This document shows, one piece after another, positions 14,037-22,180 of a stretch of 28,365 bases of DNA. Source of the stretch: a virus; IMG/VR virus record IMGVR_UViG_3300032342_000049, positions 1 to 28,365 of that record. One strand, 5' to 3'. Position numbers and translations under genes: made by a program. Under the pieces are notes generated by a model, which saw only the letters and a list, made by a program, of their open reading frames with translations, was not told the DNA's origin and searched no databases. The stretch's first letter is position 1. Every line of letters begins with the position of its first letter.

Positions 14037-15652
14037 TGATTGCTAAGATAAAAGAAAACGATTTAAAGATTTTTCAAGTCTTATCTCATCCGATTTCTTG
14101 TGCGGAAGTGATGTTCCACGATTTTGATGCATTAGGAATGTGGAACAAAGACAATTTCGGGTACGTCAGAATTTATCAATATCCCATGATGTCATTTGAT
14201 AGTTTATTTTTAGAAGATAAAAAAATATCTAAAGAAAAGAATTGGGAAATTAAAAATAATTTAGCAGAAAGTTATAACTTAGGTGGTCGTTTAACTGGTA
14301 AAACCAGAATTTCTATTATAATAGATTTTGTAATGGCTACTTTTAATAAAAGTTATAATTGGGCGGTAATTTCATCTTATGATAAATTACATGTGTTAGA
14401 AATATTTGAAAAATTAATAAATGGTTTTGAAAATCACAAAATACTTAAAATACTAAATTGTCATTCATTAAGGAGTCCTACATATAAATTAAATTTTGCT
14501 AATGGATGTTTATTAGAAAGTGTAAATATGAATATTGCTAGTAAAAATCCAGGCGGACAATTCTTTGGTAAGCACGTTGACCGTCATGCGATGGAAGAGG
14601 CTTCTTATTTGACAAAAGAAGTATCTGGTAAAATGTTAATGGCACAGGCTGAAAAAGGGTGTATTAATCGTTATAGTGGTATGACTATTTTTACAAAGAC
14701 ATCTCCTATGGGAGAAATCTTTTTCGATTTAAAAAATAAAAAGAAAATAATAAATATTCCTTCTTATTGTAACCCAACATGGAATGATAAAAAAGAAACA
14801 GATGCTATAAAAGAATTTGGTGGTAAAGATTCTCCTGGCTATCAAGTTCAAATAGAAGGTAAAGTTATTGAAGGAGCAGAAAGTGTTTTTGATATTCAAA
14901 GAATTAGACAGACTTATATTGTAGATAAAAAAGGAATTGGAATTGAGATTAAAGCATTTGAAATAAATAAAGATTCATTTTTTAGATATAAAGAAATTGT
15001 TATTGTTGAGAAACCAATCAATGCAGATTTTTTAGGTGTCTATGCAGATATTGGAGAAGGTGGTGCTCCTTCAGAATATATTATTATTTCCAAAACAAAT
15101 AAAATTTATAAATACATTTATAGAATTACTACATTCCAACTTTCTCCAGAAGAAGAAAAGGATTTTATAAAATATTTAATTAGTATTTTACAACCTAATA
15201 TTATAGGATTAGATAATACTTCTGGTGTAGGTAAGGCATTAATAAGTGCATTAATAAAAGATTATCCAGATAATATTATTCCAGTATCATTTAATGAAAA
15301 TATAGATATTGATTATGAAAAAGATAAGAATAATCAATATATTAGAGGTAAAGATGGAAGTTATGTATTCAAACAAGCCAATGTAGTAGATTGGTCCATG
15401 CAATGTTTAAAGGATATATTCTATAGTAAAAAGATACAAATGTATGAAGATATTAAATTTGATACACAGATTAATAATATAATTGTTGGAAAAACAAGAC
15501 AGGGAAAAGTTATGTATGATTGTAAAATTGGACAGAACCATTTGTTCCAGGCTTTTCAGGTATTTGCAATTTGTCATTTTTTAACTGAATTTAAAAATAT
15601 CAAACCCATACAGAAAAGAAAACCAGGTATGGGAAGTTTTGGGAGTGCATAA
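14036..15652 (+). CDS. terL: terminase large subunit
   Basis: 538 residues, the DNA-packaging ATPase-nuclease. GGRLTGKT (83-90) is a phage-type Walker A with Arg in place, and HAMEEASYL (184-192) is the Walker B-like acidic box. The nuclease half begins near FLGVYADIGEGG (D338), has IIGLDNTSG (D393) as the second metal site, and NHLFQAF (501-507) where other TerLs usually have an Asp. That third position is Asn/His here, so nuclease chemistry may be altered. It packs DNA into proheads with the portal. TAATG couples it to the HNH gene upstream and a one-base overlap to the polymerase downstream. Packaging genes next to replication genes are unusual in the T4 order but known in other large phages. 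Confidence 0.85.
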   Translation: MIAKIKENDLKIFQVLSHPISCAEVMFHDFDALGMWNKDNFGYVRIYQYPMMSFDSLFLEDKKISKEKNWEIKNNLAESYNLGGRLTGKTRISIIIDFVMATFNKSYNWAVISSYDKLHVLEIFEKLINGFENHKILKILNCHSLRSPTYKLNFANGCLLESVNMNIASKNPGGQFFGKHVDRHAMEEASYLTKEVSGKMLMAQAEKGCINRYSGMTIFTKTSPMGEIFFDLKNKKKIINIPSYCNPTWNDKKETDAIKEFGGKDSPGYQVQIEGKVIEGAESVFDIQRIRQTYIVDKKGIGIEIKAFEINKDSFFRYKEIVIVEKPINADFLGVYADIGEGGAPSEYIIISKTNKIYKYIYRITTFQLSPEEEKDFIKYLISILQPNIIGLDNTSGVGKALISALIKDYPDNIIPVSFNENIDIDYEKDKNNQYIRGKDGSYVFKQANVVDWSMQCLKDIFYSKKIQMYEDIKFDTQINNIIVGKTRQGKVMYDCKIGQNHLFQAFQVFAICHFLTEFKNIKPIQKRKPGMGSFGSA

Positions 15653-17913
15653 TGTTTAATCTAAACGTAACTAATATTGCCAGTATAGGAAGAGAAATCT
15701 ATTTATGGCATAGAACTGGTAAGACTCTTTCCTTATTTAAAGATAAAAATTTCTTTCCGTATTTCTATCAAATCTCTCCCACAGGAATTTATAAAACAAT
15801 AGATAATAAAAAAGTAGATAAGATAGTATGTGCCCGGCCTTCTGATTTATCAAGAAGAAAAGACGAAAATAGTTATGAAGCAGATGTATCTTTTACCAAA
15901 CGGTATGTTATAGATAAGATTACATCTTTTGGTAAGGCAGACTTAAAATATTCTTTTGTTGATATCGAAGTATTATGTAAAGAATTACCTAACTATCTTT
16001 ATCCAGAAGACCCAATTTCATGTATTTCGTGTTCTAATTCTTATAATAATAAAATTTATTGTTTCTTTTTGTCAGTTTATACAGGTACAATTGAAGAACA
16101 AGAAAAAGAATTATTAAATAATTTTGTTAAATTTATTAGAACAGAACAATTTGATTTGTTATTAGGATGGAATTTTATTGAATTTGATTGGCTTTATCTT
16201 TGTGCAAGATATAAGAAAGTATTTGGATGTGAATTAGCGGAAATATTAAGTCCAATAGCACAATCTAAATATTTGGGAAGTTCTCAAAAGGTAGAACCGA
16301 CATTAATTCCTGCTGGTATAAGTATATGCGATTATTTAGAAATGTACAAAAAAATCTATCGTACAGAACCTTCTTATGCTTTAGATGCTGTTTGCCAAAA
16401 AGAATTAAAAGAACAATCTTATAAAAAGGTAGATTTTAGTAGATTGTCCGATGATATTAAGGAAAAAAATATAAATGATGTCAAAAGAATGATAGATTTG
16501 GAGAAAAAACGTAAGATTATAGAATACTATGATGAACTTAGGCGTATGTCTATGTGTGAATGGAGTGATGTTACCTGGAATAGTAAGATGTTAGATGTAA
16601 TTCTTTTAAGAGAAGCCAAACAAAAAGGGATAATATTACCTTCTAAGCATTATGGAGAAGGAATTGAAGTAGAAGAAATTGGATTTGAAGGAGCTTATAG
16701 AAGATGCGATACAGGTTTGTATAAAGGTCTTTGGAAATTAGACCTTTCTTCGGCATACCCAATGGCTATAATTAATTTTTGTCTAGACATTTCAAATATT
16801 AAGAATGAAGGAATTACCATAAACAAGGTAAAGTTTTACCAGAACGAAAATGCTTTACTTCCTACAATTGCTAGAAAATTAATTAGTAAGAAAGATATTT
16901 TAAAAGCACAACTCAAATCAACCAATCCAGAATTAGAAGAATATAAAGATTTAGAAATTAAGTATAATGCTATTAAAGCAGTAGTTAATTCTCTTTTTGG
17001 TGTGTGCGGATTAAAGATTTTTAGATTATTTGATTATAGAATAGCTTCAAGTATTACATTTTTAATTAGAGATTTATTACACTACATTGAAGACGAATTA
17101 AAAAAACGTAGTGTAAATGTTATTTATATAGATACTGATTCTGTTTTTATAGAAGCAAAAGAAAATCCAAAGGATTTATGTAATGAGTTAATTAAACAAT
17201 GGGCAAAAGAAAAATACAATAAAGATAGAATAGATATTGCATTTGATTTAGAAGGTCAGTTTGAAAAACTTTTTGTTATTGCATTGTGTCATTATAAAGG
17301 ATATCTATCTACACCCAAAGGTATAAAAGAAGAAATAAAGGGTATCGAAGTTCGTAGAAAAGATAGTTCTAACTTTATTAGAGAATTTCAGAATACTTTA
17401 ATTAATAAAATTATGAATGAAGAACCAAAAGAAGAAATAATTAAATGGATAAATACAGAAAAAGAAAGAATTAAAACGCTACCTCTGATTGATGTAGGAT
17501 TTCCTTGCAGAATATCTAAAGAAGCAGAAACTTACAAATCAATTCCTATATTTTTAAGAGCTTTACAATATACTCAAGAATTAGTACCCTCTTTTCAGAA
17601 AAATACAGGAGATAGTTTCTATTGGATTCCTGTAAAATCATTTGGTACTGCTACAAGAAAATCTAGTAGAAATAAGACTGATAAAGAAACAGGAGAAAAA
17701 TCGGTGCAATCTTCCGAAAAAGAAGTTAATAAGGATGTTCTTTGTTATGATGAAGATACTAATACCCATATTAAAGAAGTTAATTATGATAAAGTAATTG
17801 ATAAATCTATTACAATGAAGTGCGAAGCAATCTTTTTAGCATTGAAATGGGATTTATCTTTAATAAAAGAAATTAAACCTAAAAAAGAGAGAAAGAAAAA
17901 ATGTACTACATAG
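15652..17913 (+). CDS. family B DNA polymerase with 3'-5' exonuclease
   Basis: 753 residues. Exo I is SFVDIEVL (D104, E106). Exo II is GWNFIEFDW (N174, D179). Exo III is not in its usual Y-x3-D form; the nearest candidate is the segment around 277-285 (VKRMIDLEK), so the proofreading site needs checking. Polymerase motif A is LDLSSAYP (363-370), motif B is KYNAIKAVVNSLFG (437-450), and motif C is YIDTDSVFI (492-500). It replicates the phage genome, partnering the primase-helicase. The start overlaps the TerL stop and the end overlaps the PP-loop gene by 13 bases. Smaller than T4 gp43 (898 aa) but complete. Confidence 0.92.
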   Translation: MFNLNVTNIASIGREIYLWHRTGKTLSLFKDKNFFPYFYQISPTGIYKTIDNKKVDKIVCARPSDLSRRKDENSYEADVSFTKRYVIDKITSFGKADLKYSFVDIEVLCKELPNYLYPEDPISCISCSNSYNNKIYCFFLSVYTGTIEEQEKELLNNFVKFIRTEQFDLLLGWNFIEFDWLYLCARYKKVFGCELAEILSPIAQSKYLGSSQKVEPTLIPAGISICDYLEMYKKIYRTEPSYALDAVCQKELKEQSYKKVDFSRLSDDIKEKNINDVKRMIDLEKKRKIIEYYDELRRMSMCEWSDVTWNSKMLDVILLREAKQKGIILPSKHYGEGIEVEEIGFEGAYRRCDTGLYKGLWKLDLSSAYPMAIINFCLDISNIKNEGITINKVKFYQNENALLPTIARKLISKKDILKAQLKSTNPELEEYKDLEIKYNAIKAVVNSLFGVCGLKIFRLFDYRIASSITFLIRDLLHYIEDELKKRSVNVIYIDTDSVFIEAKENPKDLCNELIKQWAKEKYNKDRIDIAFDLEGQFEKLFVIALCHYKGYLSTPKGIKEEIKGIEVRRKDSSNFIREFQNTLINKIMNEEPKEEIIKWINTEKERIKTLPLIDVGFPCRISKEAETYKSIPIFLRALQYTQELVPSFQKNTGDSFYWIPVKSFGTATRKSSRNKTDKETGEKSVQSSEKEVNKDVLCYDEDTNTHIKEVNYDKVIDKSITMKCEAIFLALKWDLSLIKEIKPKKERKKKCTT

Positions 17914-18644
17914 TTAGTTTTTCAGGGGGTAAGGATTCTACTGCGGTACTTCTAAGATTATTAGAAGAAAAGAAGCCCATAGATGAAATTGTGTTCTTTG
18001 ATACAGGCTGGGAATGGCCGGAAGTATATGCTCATGTTAAAAAAGTAGAAGCATATATAAAAAGACCTATTGTATGGCTTACTTCTGAAAAATCATTTGA
18101 TTGGTGGATGTTCGAAAAACCTTGTGCAATTGGTAAAGGAAAAGGATTCCCCCGATTTAATTTAAGATGGTGTACAGGATTAAAACAAGATACTATTCGT
18201 AAATATTTAGTTGATAAAAAACCTTATATTAATTATATCGGTTTTACAAAAGGCGAAGAATACAGAATGGAAAGATATACCAAAGATACAACAAAAAGAT
18301 TTCCTTTAATAGAATGGGGAATGACTGAACAGGATTGTTTAGATTATTGTAAGGCAAAAGGATTTAATTTTGAAAATTTATATAAGTATATGAATAGTAC
18401 TTCTTGTTGGTGTTGTCCTTTACAACCCCTTACAGCATTAAGGAATGTATATAAGTATTTTCCTGATTTGTGGAAAGAATTATTGAGGATGCAAAGTAAA
18501 ACTAAAACCCCATTTAAAATTGACCACAAGAAAGATAAACAAGGAAAAAATATTTGCCCAGGAATTTATGTTACTGATTTAGATACTCGTTTTAAGAAAG
18601 AAATTAAAGATGGAATTTTTGATAAAAAATTAGGGGGGAAATAA
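17901..18644 (+). CDS. PAPS-reductase-like PP-loop protein 1
   Basis: 247 residues. SFSGGKDSTAV (6-16) is the PP-loop of ATP-pyrophosphatase/PAPS reductase enzymes. The strand FFDTGWEWPEV follows, with Cys groups RWCTG and TSCWCCP, and further Cys in DCLDYC and NICPG; these could hold a metal or iron-sulfur centre. The family includes PAPS reductases, tRNA thiolases and DndC (DNA phosphorothioation). The phage context makes a nucleotide or nucleic-acid sulfur chemistry more likely than sulfate assimilation. Start ATGTACTACATAG lies inside the polymerase end. Paired in tandem with the next gene, with which it shares a 14-base string. Confidence 0.8.
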   Translation: MYYIVSFSGGKDSTAVLLRLLEEKKPIDEIVFFDTGWEWPEVYAHVKKVEAYIKRPIVWLTSEKSFDWWMFEKPCAIGKGKGFPRFNLRWCTGLKQDTIRKYLVDKKPYINYIGFTKGEEYRMERYTKDTTKRFPLIEWGMTEQDCLDYCKAKGFNFENLYKYMNSTSCWCCPLQPLTALRNVYKYFPDLWKELLRMQSKTKTPFKIDHKKDKQGKNICPGIYVTDLDTRFKKEIKDGIFDKKLGGK

Positions 18645-19615
18645 TGCCTAATAAAATTCAGATTTGGGAATTAAAACAAAGACAATCATTACCTTTAGAA
18701 CAAAAAATAATCTTAACAAAAGAAAGAATAAGAGCATTTCATGATAAATTACAGGGAGAAGTATGTATATCTTTTTCTGGTGGTAAGGATAGTACAGTTC
18801 TTTTGCATATAGTTAGAAGTATGTACCCTGATGTTAAGGCAGTCTTTGTTAATACAGGACTAGAATGGCCGGAAGTGGTACAATTTGTCAGAGAAACAGA
18901 TAATGTAGAGATTATTAGACCTGAAATGACCTTTAAACAGGTATTAGATACTTATGGATACCCAGTTACCAGTAAAAAGATTGCTAAAATGCTTGAGTGT
19001 GTGCGTAATCCAAGTGAGGGAAATGCTACTGTAAGAAATCTTTATTTAACAGGTATAAGAGGAGATGGAAAGAAAGCATCTGGAAGTTGGAAATTACCAG
19101 CAAAATGGAAATTTTTAATAAAAGCTCCTTTTAAAATTTCAGACCAATGCTGTAATGTAATGAAAAAACTCCCATTTAAAAATTATACAAAGAAAACAGG
19201 ATTACATCCTTATGTAGCTACAATGGCAAGTGAAAGTAGATTAAGAGAAATTACATATTTACAAAATGGATGTAATAGTTTTACAGGTAAAGTTCAATCA
19301 CGACCTATGAGTTTTTGGCTAGAAGAAGATATCTGGGCATATATTAAGAAGTATAATTTAAAGTATGCTACAATCTATGATAAAGGGCAACAAAGAACAG
19401 GATGTATGTTTTGTATGTTTGGAACTCATTTAGAAAAAGAACCTAATAAATTTCAATGCATGGCAAAGACACATCCGCAACTTTGGGATTATTGTATTAA
19501 TAAAATAGGAGTAGGTAAAGTATTAGATTATATTAAGGTACCATATAAATTATTAGAAAATAGTACAAATGATGGACAACCTGACCATGAATTACCAATT
19601 CATGAACTGGAGTAA
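18644..19615 (+). CDS. PAPS-reductase-like PP-loop protein 2
   Basis: 323 residues. SFSGGKDSTVLL (PP-loop, about 43-54) is followed by VFVNTGLEWPEVV, matching the first PP-loop protein. MASESRLRE recalls the Gxx-ESxxR strand, and TGCMFCMFG near the C-terminus and DQCCN upstream give a four-Cys cluster typical of phage PAPS-reductase-family proteins. This version is the longer, phage-common type. It overlaps the first copy by one base, so both are made from one transcript. Both activating and accessory partners may be needed for sulfur transfer to DNA or RNA, but no IscS-like desulfurase is in the window. Confidence 0.82.
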   Translation: MPNKIQIWELKQRQSLPLEQKIILTKERIRAFHDKLQGEVCISFSGGKDSTVLLHIVRSMYPDVKAVFVNTGLEWPEVVQFVRETDNVEIIRPEMTFKQVLDTYGYPVTSKKIAKMLECVRNPSEGNATVRNLYLTGIRGDGKKASGSWKLPAKWKFLIKAPFKISDQCCNVMKKLPFKNYTKKTGLHPYVATMASESRLREITYLQNGCNSFTGKVQSRPMSFWLEEDIWAYIKKYNLKYATIYDKGQQRTGCMFCMFGTHLEKEPNKFQCMAKTHPQLWDYCINKIGVGKVLDYIKVPYKLLENSTNDGQPDHELPIHELE

Positions 19616-19617
19616 AA

Positions 19618-20190
19618 ATGAATTTTAAAATTAAAGATATAGAAAAACGACTGGGGTTTAAATTAAGAATTAATACCTATGTCGTTGGCGTGGATACTGC
19701 TAGTATAACAGGATTAGCAATTCTTGAGACAGATAAAAAGAATCTTAAAGTAAAAACTTCTATTTTTAAATTACCTGTGGTTAAAAAGACTGATGAACTA
19801 TCTGATAAATTTGTGGAAAAGTTAGAATTTATGTTAAGGAGTATAAGAGATTTTAAGAAAAATGAATTCGGTCAGAAGAAAGCAAACAAAACTGTATTAG
19901 TATTAGAAAATTCTTTTCTTAGTTTTAACCCAGTAACATTTGGATTATTACGTATGTTAGCAGGAATAATTTTCGCAGAATTATTTGATAATTTTGAAGA
20001 GATAAAAATAATATTTCCTCTATCAGCAAGAAAAGGAATAGGATTTAAATCTCAATTAAAAAAAGGAAGTAAAAGAGAAGAAAAGAAAAAAGAATTAGTA
20101 GATTTTATAAATAATATTTTTGGAACACAAGAAACTTCAGATGATATTACAGATGCAATTATTTTAGCACTTAATGGATTAAAAGAATAA
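19618..20190 (+). CDS. RuvC-like Holliday-junction nuclease
   Basis: 190 residues with the RNase H-like fold of RuvC. VVGVDTASITG gives D26, LVLENSF gives E97, and SDDITDAIIL gives D175/D176 and D179, the acid set in the right order. It would resolve four-way junctions formed by UvsX before packaging. The middle (about 60-90) is Lys-rich, consistent with DNA contact. It begins two bases after the PP-loop gene and is followed two bases later by ligase, forming a repair cassette. A second resolvase-type nuclease of a different fold is at 9802-10155. Confidence 0.75.
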   Translation: MNFKIKDIEKRLGFKLRINTYVVGVDTASITGLAILETDKKNLKVKTSIFKLPVVKKTDELSDKFVEKLEFMLRSIRDFKKNEFGQKKANKTVLVLENSFLSFNPVTFGLLRMLAGIIFAELFDNFEEIKIIFPLSARKGIGFKSQLKKGSKREEKKKELVDFINNIFGTQETSDDITDAIILALNGLKE

Positions 20191-20191
20191 T

Positions 20192-21088
20192 ATGAAAAAC
20201 TTCAAACCAATGCTCGCACCTAATCAGGCAGTCGATATTAAAACATTACAGTATCCTTTACTTGTTAGTTATAAATTAGATGGGATTAGATGTATATTTA
20301 AAGATGGGAAAATGTATAGTAGAGCATTAAAACAATTTCCTAATGTACAATTAAGAAAGAGATTTGAACATATAGCCAAGTATACATTAGAAGTGGGATT
20401 AGTTTTTGATGGAGAATTACTTGCAAAATCAATTACATTTAATGAGTTATCTGGAATTACCAGACAACTTGATAAAGAACTCCCAGATGATTTATTCTTT
20501 TATTGTTTTGATTGTATTATAGATAATGATTTTAATGCTCCTTTTATAGATAGAATTAATTGGATTAAACGATTAGATATAACTAATTATGTTAAAATAG
20601 TGAGTCAACATGTAGTTGATTCACAAGAAGCAATTAACAATATTTACGATGGGGCAATTGGTTGGGGATGTGATGGATTAATTTTAAGAGACCCTAACGG
20701 TAGATATAAATTTGGAAGAGGAACTATTAAAGAAGGTTTAATTTATAAAATGAAACCATTTCACACTTTCGACTCTAAGATTATAGGAATTGTTCAAGCA
20801 ACAAAAGTAAGAGAAGATGCAGAAAAGAAAATTAATGAATTGGGAAGGTCAGTAACCAGTAAAAAGAAAGATGATAGAATACTAATTAAAAAAGCAGCAG
20901 CATTTGTGGTTATGTATAAAGGAAAAGAATTAAAGGTTACTATTGCTATGAATGATGAAGAAAAAGAAAATATTTGGAAGAATCCTAAAAATTTTATCGG
21001 AAAATATGTAGAATATAAGGGGATGCTTGTTGGGGCAAAAGACCTTCCAAGACATCCAACAACTATTAGAATGAGGTATGATAAATGA
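20192..21088 (+). CDS. ATP-dependent DNA ligase
   Basis: 298 residues. SYKLDGIR (26-33) contains the adenylated Lys (K28) of motif I. VFDGELL, then CDGLILRDP and LIYKMKP, fit motifs III/IIIa, IV and V, and a C-terminal OB domain (from about 195) includes KFGRGT and KYVEYKGM. This minimal nucleotidyltransferase-OB architecture matches phage and small bacterial ATP ligases, which seal nicks in phage DNA. The start follows the RuvC-like gene after one base (AATAATATG). The stop overlaps the secreted mini-protein gene by 4 bases. Confidence 0.88.
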   Translation: MKNFKPMLAPNQAVDIKTLQYPLLVSYKLDGIRCIFKDGKMYSRALKQFPNVQLRKRFEHIAKYTLEVGLVFDGELLAKSITFNELSGITRQLDKELPDDLFFYCFDCIIDNDFNAPFIDRINWIKRLDITNYVKIVSQHVVDSQEAINNIYDGAIGWGCDGLILRDPNGRYKFGRGTIKEGLIYKMKPFHTFDSKIIGIVQATKVREDAEKKINELGRSVTSKKKDDRILIKKAAAFVVMYKGKELKVTIAMNDEEKENIWKNPKNFIGKYVEYKGMLVGAKDLPRHPTTIRMRYDK

Positions 21089-21318
21089 AAAAACTAATTC
21101 CTATTTTAGTATTTATTAGTATTTTGTTAGTATTTACAATCTCATATGCTGCGGTACCTCAGTTTAAAGTACATATACTAAAGAATTTAGCTCCAGGAGT
21201 TAATTATTCTATCAACTATCCTGTAGTAATTGATTATGATGGAGATGGCGACCAAGATGTTCTAATCATTACCAAAGAAGGAATTCTATACTTTTTAGAA
21301 AATTTAACTATACAATAA
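21085..21318 (+). CDS. secreted mini-protein with FG-GAP/VCBS-like repeat, 77 aa
   Basis: Residues 1-22 are a signal peptide (MKK, hydrophobic core, SYAA cleavage region). The mature part contains YPVVIDYDGDGDQDVLIITKEG, written here in parts as YPVVID, DYDGDGDQD and VLIITKEG; the DxDGDGDxD loop is the calcium-binding FG-GAP/VCBS repeat motif. Only one repeat unit is present instead of the usual several, so it may be a degenerate fragment or a small exported binding domain. Coupled to ligase by an ATGA overlap. Confidence 0.65.
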   Translation: MKKLIPILVFISILLVFTISYAAVPQFKVHILKNLAPGVNYSINYPVVIDYDGDGDQDVLIITKEGILYFLENLTIQ

Positions 21319-21319
21319 A

Positions 21320-22141
21320 ATGAGCGACTGGAAAGAACAATTAGATAAAAAAGAAAAAGAACTTAACCTAACCAAAGGAGGAACAGATGGACAGATTGTT
21401 TCATCTAGTAGTGTTGTTAATAGGAATAGTAGTAGGAGCAGCAGGGATGTACATAGGATATCCGTATATAAAGAAGTAAAAATTGTACCAGAAAAAGGAG
21501 GGAACAGAAAAGAACATTACAATGTAGGAAATGATAATCCAAATCACAAACATGGAGAATGTATTAGAACAAATTTGAAATGTATCGATTGTGGAGAAGA
21601 AGTAAAAAGATATGATGCTGACCGTTGCGGAAAATGCCATGCTAAAAGACTTAAAACACCAGAGAATAATCCAAATTGGCAAGGTGGATTGAGTTTTGAA
21701 CCTTATTCTTTAGAATGGACTGAAACATTAAAAGAAGAAATCCGTAAACGTGATAATTACAGATGTGCTATTTGTTACAAATCTGGTAAAGATGTACATC
21801 ATATTGATTATAATAAACAAAATTGTTCTAAACATAACTTGATTACACTTTGTATTGGATGTAATTCTAAAGTTAATTTTAATCGTGATTATTGGAAGAA
21901 TTATTTAATCAATATTAAATACAAAATAGGAGGTGTTAAAGTGATAACGGTTGATGGAGCACTTAAAGATTTGGAAGCAATTGAAGTATCTACAGTTAGC
22001 GATGGTGTAAAGGTAGTCAGAGCATTAAAAGTAGTAGTAAAATTTTTAAGTACAATGAGAAGTAATCAGCTTTTAACCGAAGAAGAAAAAGTAAATATCC
22101 GTAAAGCAAAAGAAGCAAGAGCAGCAAAAGAAGTAAAGTAA
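21320..22141 (+). CDS. composite frame: HNH endonuclease fused to flanking sequence
   Basis: The 273-residue open frame holds an HNH domain in the middle: CIDCGE and CGKC ribbons, then CAICYKSGKDVHHIDYNKQNC and NLITLCIGC. Residues 1-60 contain a Ser-rich low-complexity stretch (about 28-43) of the kind produced when a reading frame crosses a gene in another frame, and such a gene exists at 21387-21479. The last 66 residues (from 208) look like a separate gene with its own GTG start. No start codon is in frame between 21480 and the HNH domain, so the HNH protein either uses 21320 or a non-standard start. The HNH body resembles that of the protein at 13362. Confidence 0.6.
   Translation: MSDWKEQLDKKEKELNLTKGGTDGQIVSSSSVVNRNSSRSSRDVHRISVYKEVKIVPEKGGNRKEHYNVGNDNPNHKHGECIRTNLKCIDCGEEVKRYDADRCGKCHAKRLKTPENNPNWQGGLSFEPYSLEWTETLKEEIRKRDNYRCAICYKSGKDVHHIDYNKQNCSKHNLITLCIGCNSKVNFNRDYWKNYLINIKYKIGGVKVITVDGALKDLEAIEVSTVSDGVKVVRALKVVVKFLSTMRSNQLLTEEEKVNIRKAKEARAAKEVK
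21375..21382 (+). promoter_or_regulatory. strong ribosome binding site for the embedded membrane peptide
   Basis: AAGGAGGA, followed four bases later by ATG at 21387. It lies inside the HNH-containing frame, where it has no use for that frame, so it supports the overlapping 30-residue ORF. Confidence 0.6.
21387..21479 (+). CDS. embedded 30-residue membrane peptide
   Basis: Starts MDRLFHLVVLLIG and is one hydrophobic helix (about residues 4-23) with a basic KK end. It is read in a different frame from the surrounding HNH-containing ORF, but has the strongest ribosome binding site of the region (AAGGAGGA at 21375-21382). The Ser-rich stretch of the large frame is the shadow of this gene, in my view. 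Probably a real single-pass microprotein. Confidence 0.6.
   Translation: MDRLFHLVVLLIGIVVGAAGMYIGYPYIKK
21928..21934 (+). promoter_or_regulatory. ribosome binding site selecting the GTG start at 21941
   Basis: AGGAGGT is a full-strength Shine-Dalgarno, six bases before GTG at 21941. It is inside the HNH-containing frame, which argues that the 3' 66 codons are also translated as a separate protein. Confidence 0.6.
21941..22141 (+). CDS. 66-residue protein from an internal GTG start
   Basis: MITVDGALKDLEAIEV starts at GTG after AGGAGGT. The product is helical, with heptad-like Val/Leu/Ala in the middle and a Lys/Glu/Ala-rich C-terminus (EEEKVNIRKAKEARAAKEVK, 20 residues). It is in frame with the upstream HNH, from which no stop separates it, so the HNH ORF seems to have lost its own stop or been fused. 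Likely the original gene of this place. Function unknown. Confidence 0.6.
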   Translation: MITVDGALKDLEAIEVSTVSDGVKVVRALKVVVKFLSTMRSNQLLTEEEKVNIRKAKEARAAKEVK

Positions 22142-22148
22142 CTTAGAT

Positions 22149-22174
22149 GGAGAGATGGAAACTTCCTTCTCTCC
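22149..22174 (+). terminator. hairpin upstream of the second promoter-like element
   Basis: GGAGAGA at 22149-22155 pairs with TCTCTCC at 22168-22174. Inside, across a T-T mismatch, GGAA (22157-22160) pairs with TTCC (22063+100 to 22166, i.e. 22163-22166), leaving a 2-base loop. The structure is strong, but no T run follows (CCAAAG), so it may stop ribosome- or RNase-driven events, or act as a factor-dependent terminator, rather than a classic intrinsic one. Confidence 0.55.
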
Positions 22175-22180
22175 CCAAAG

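Noticed and set aside
17901-19615. A complete Dnd DNA-phosphorothioation system
   Set aside because: Only PP-loop genes are present; no dndA, dndB, dndD or dndE equivalents are visible, so the modification is a hypothesis.
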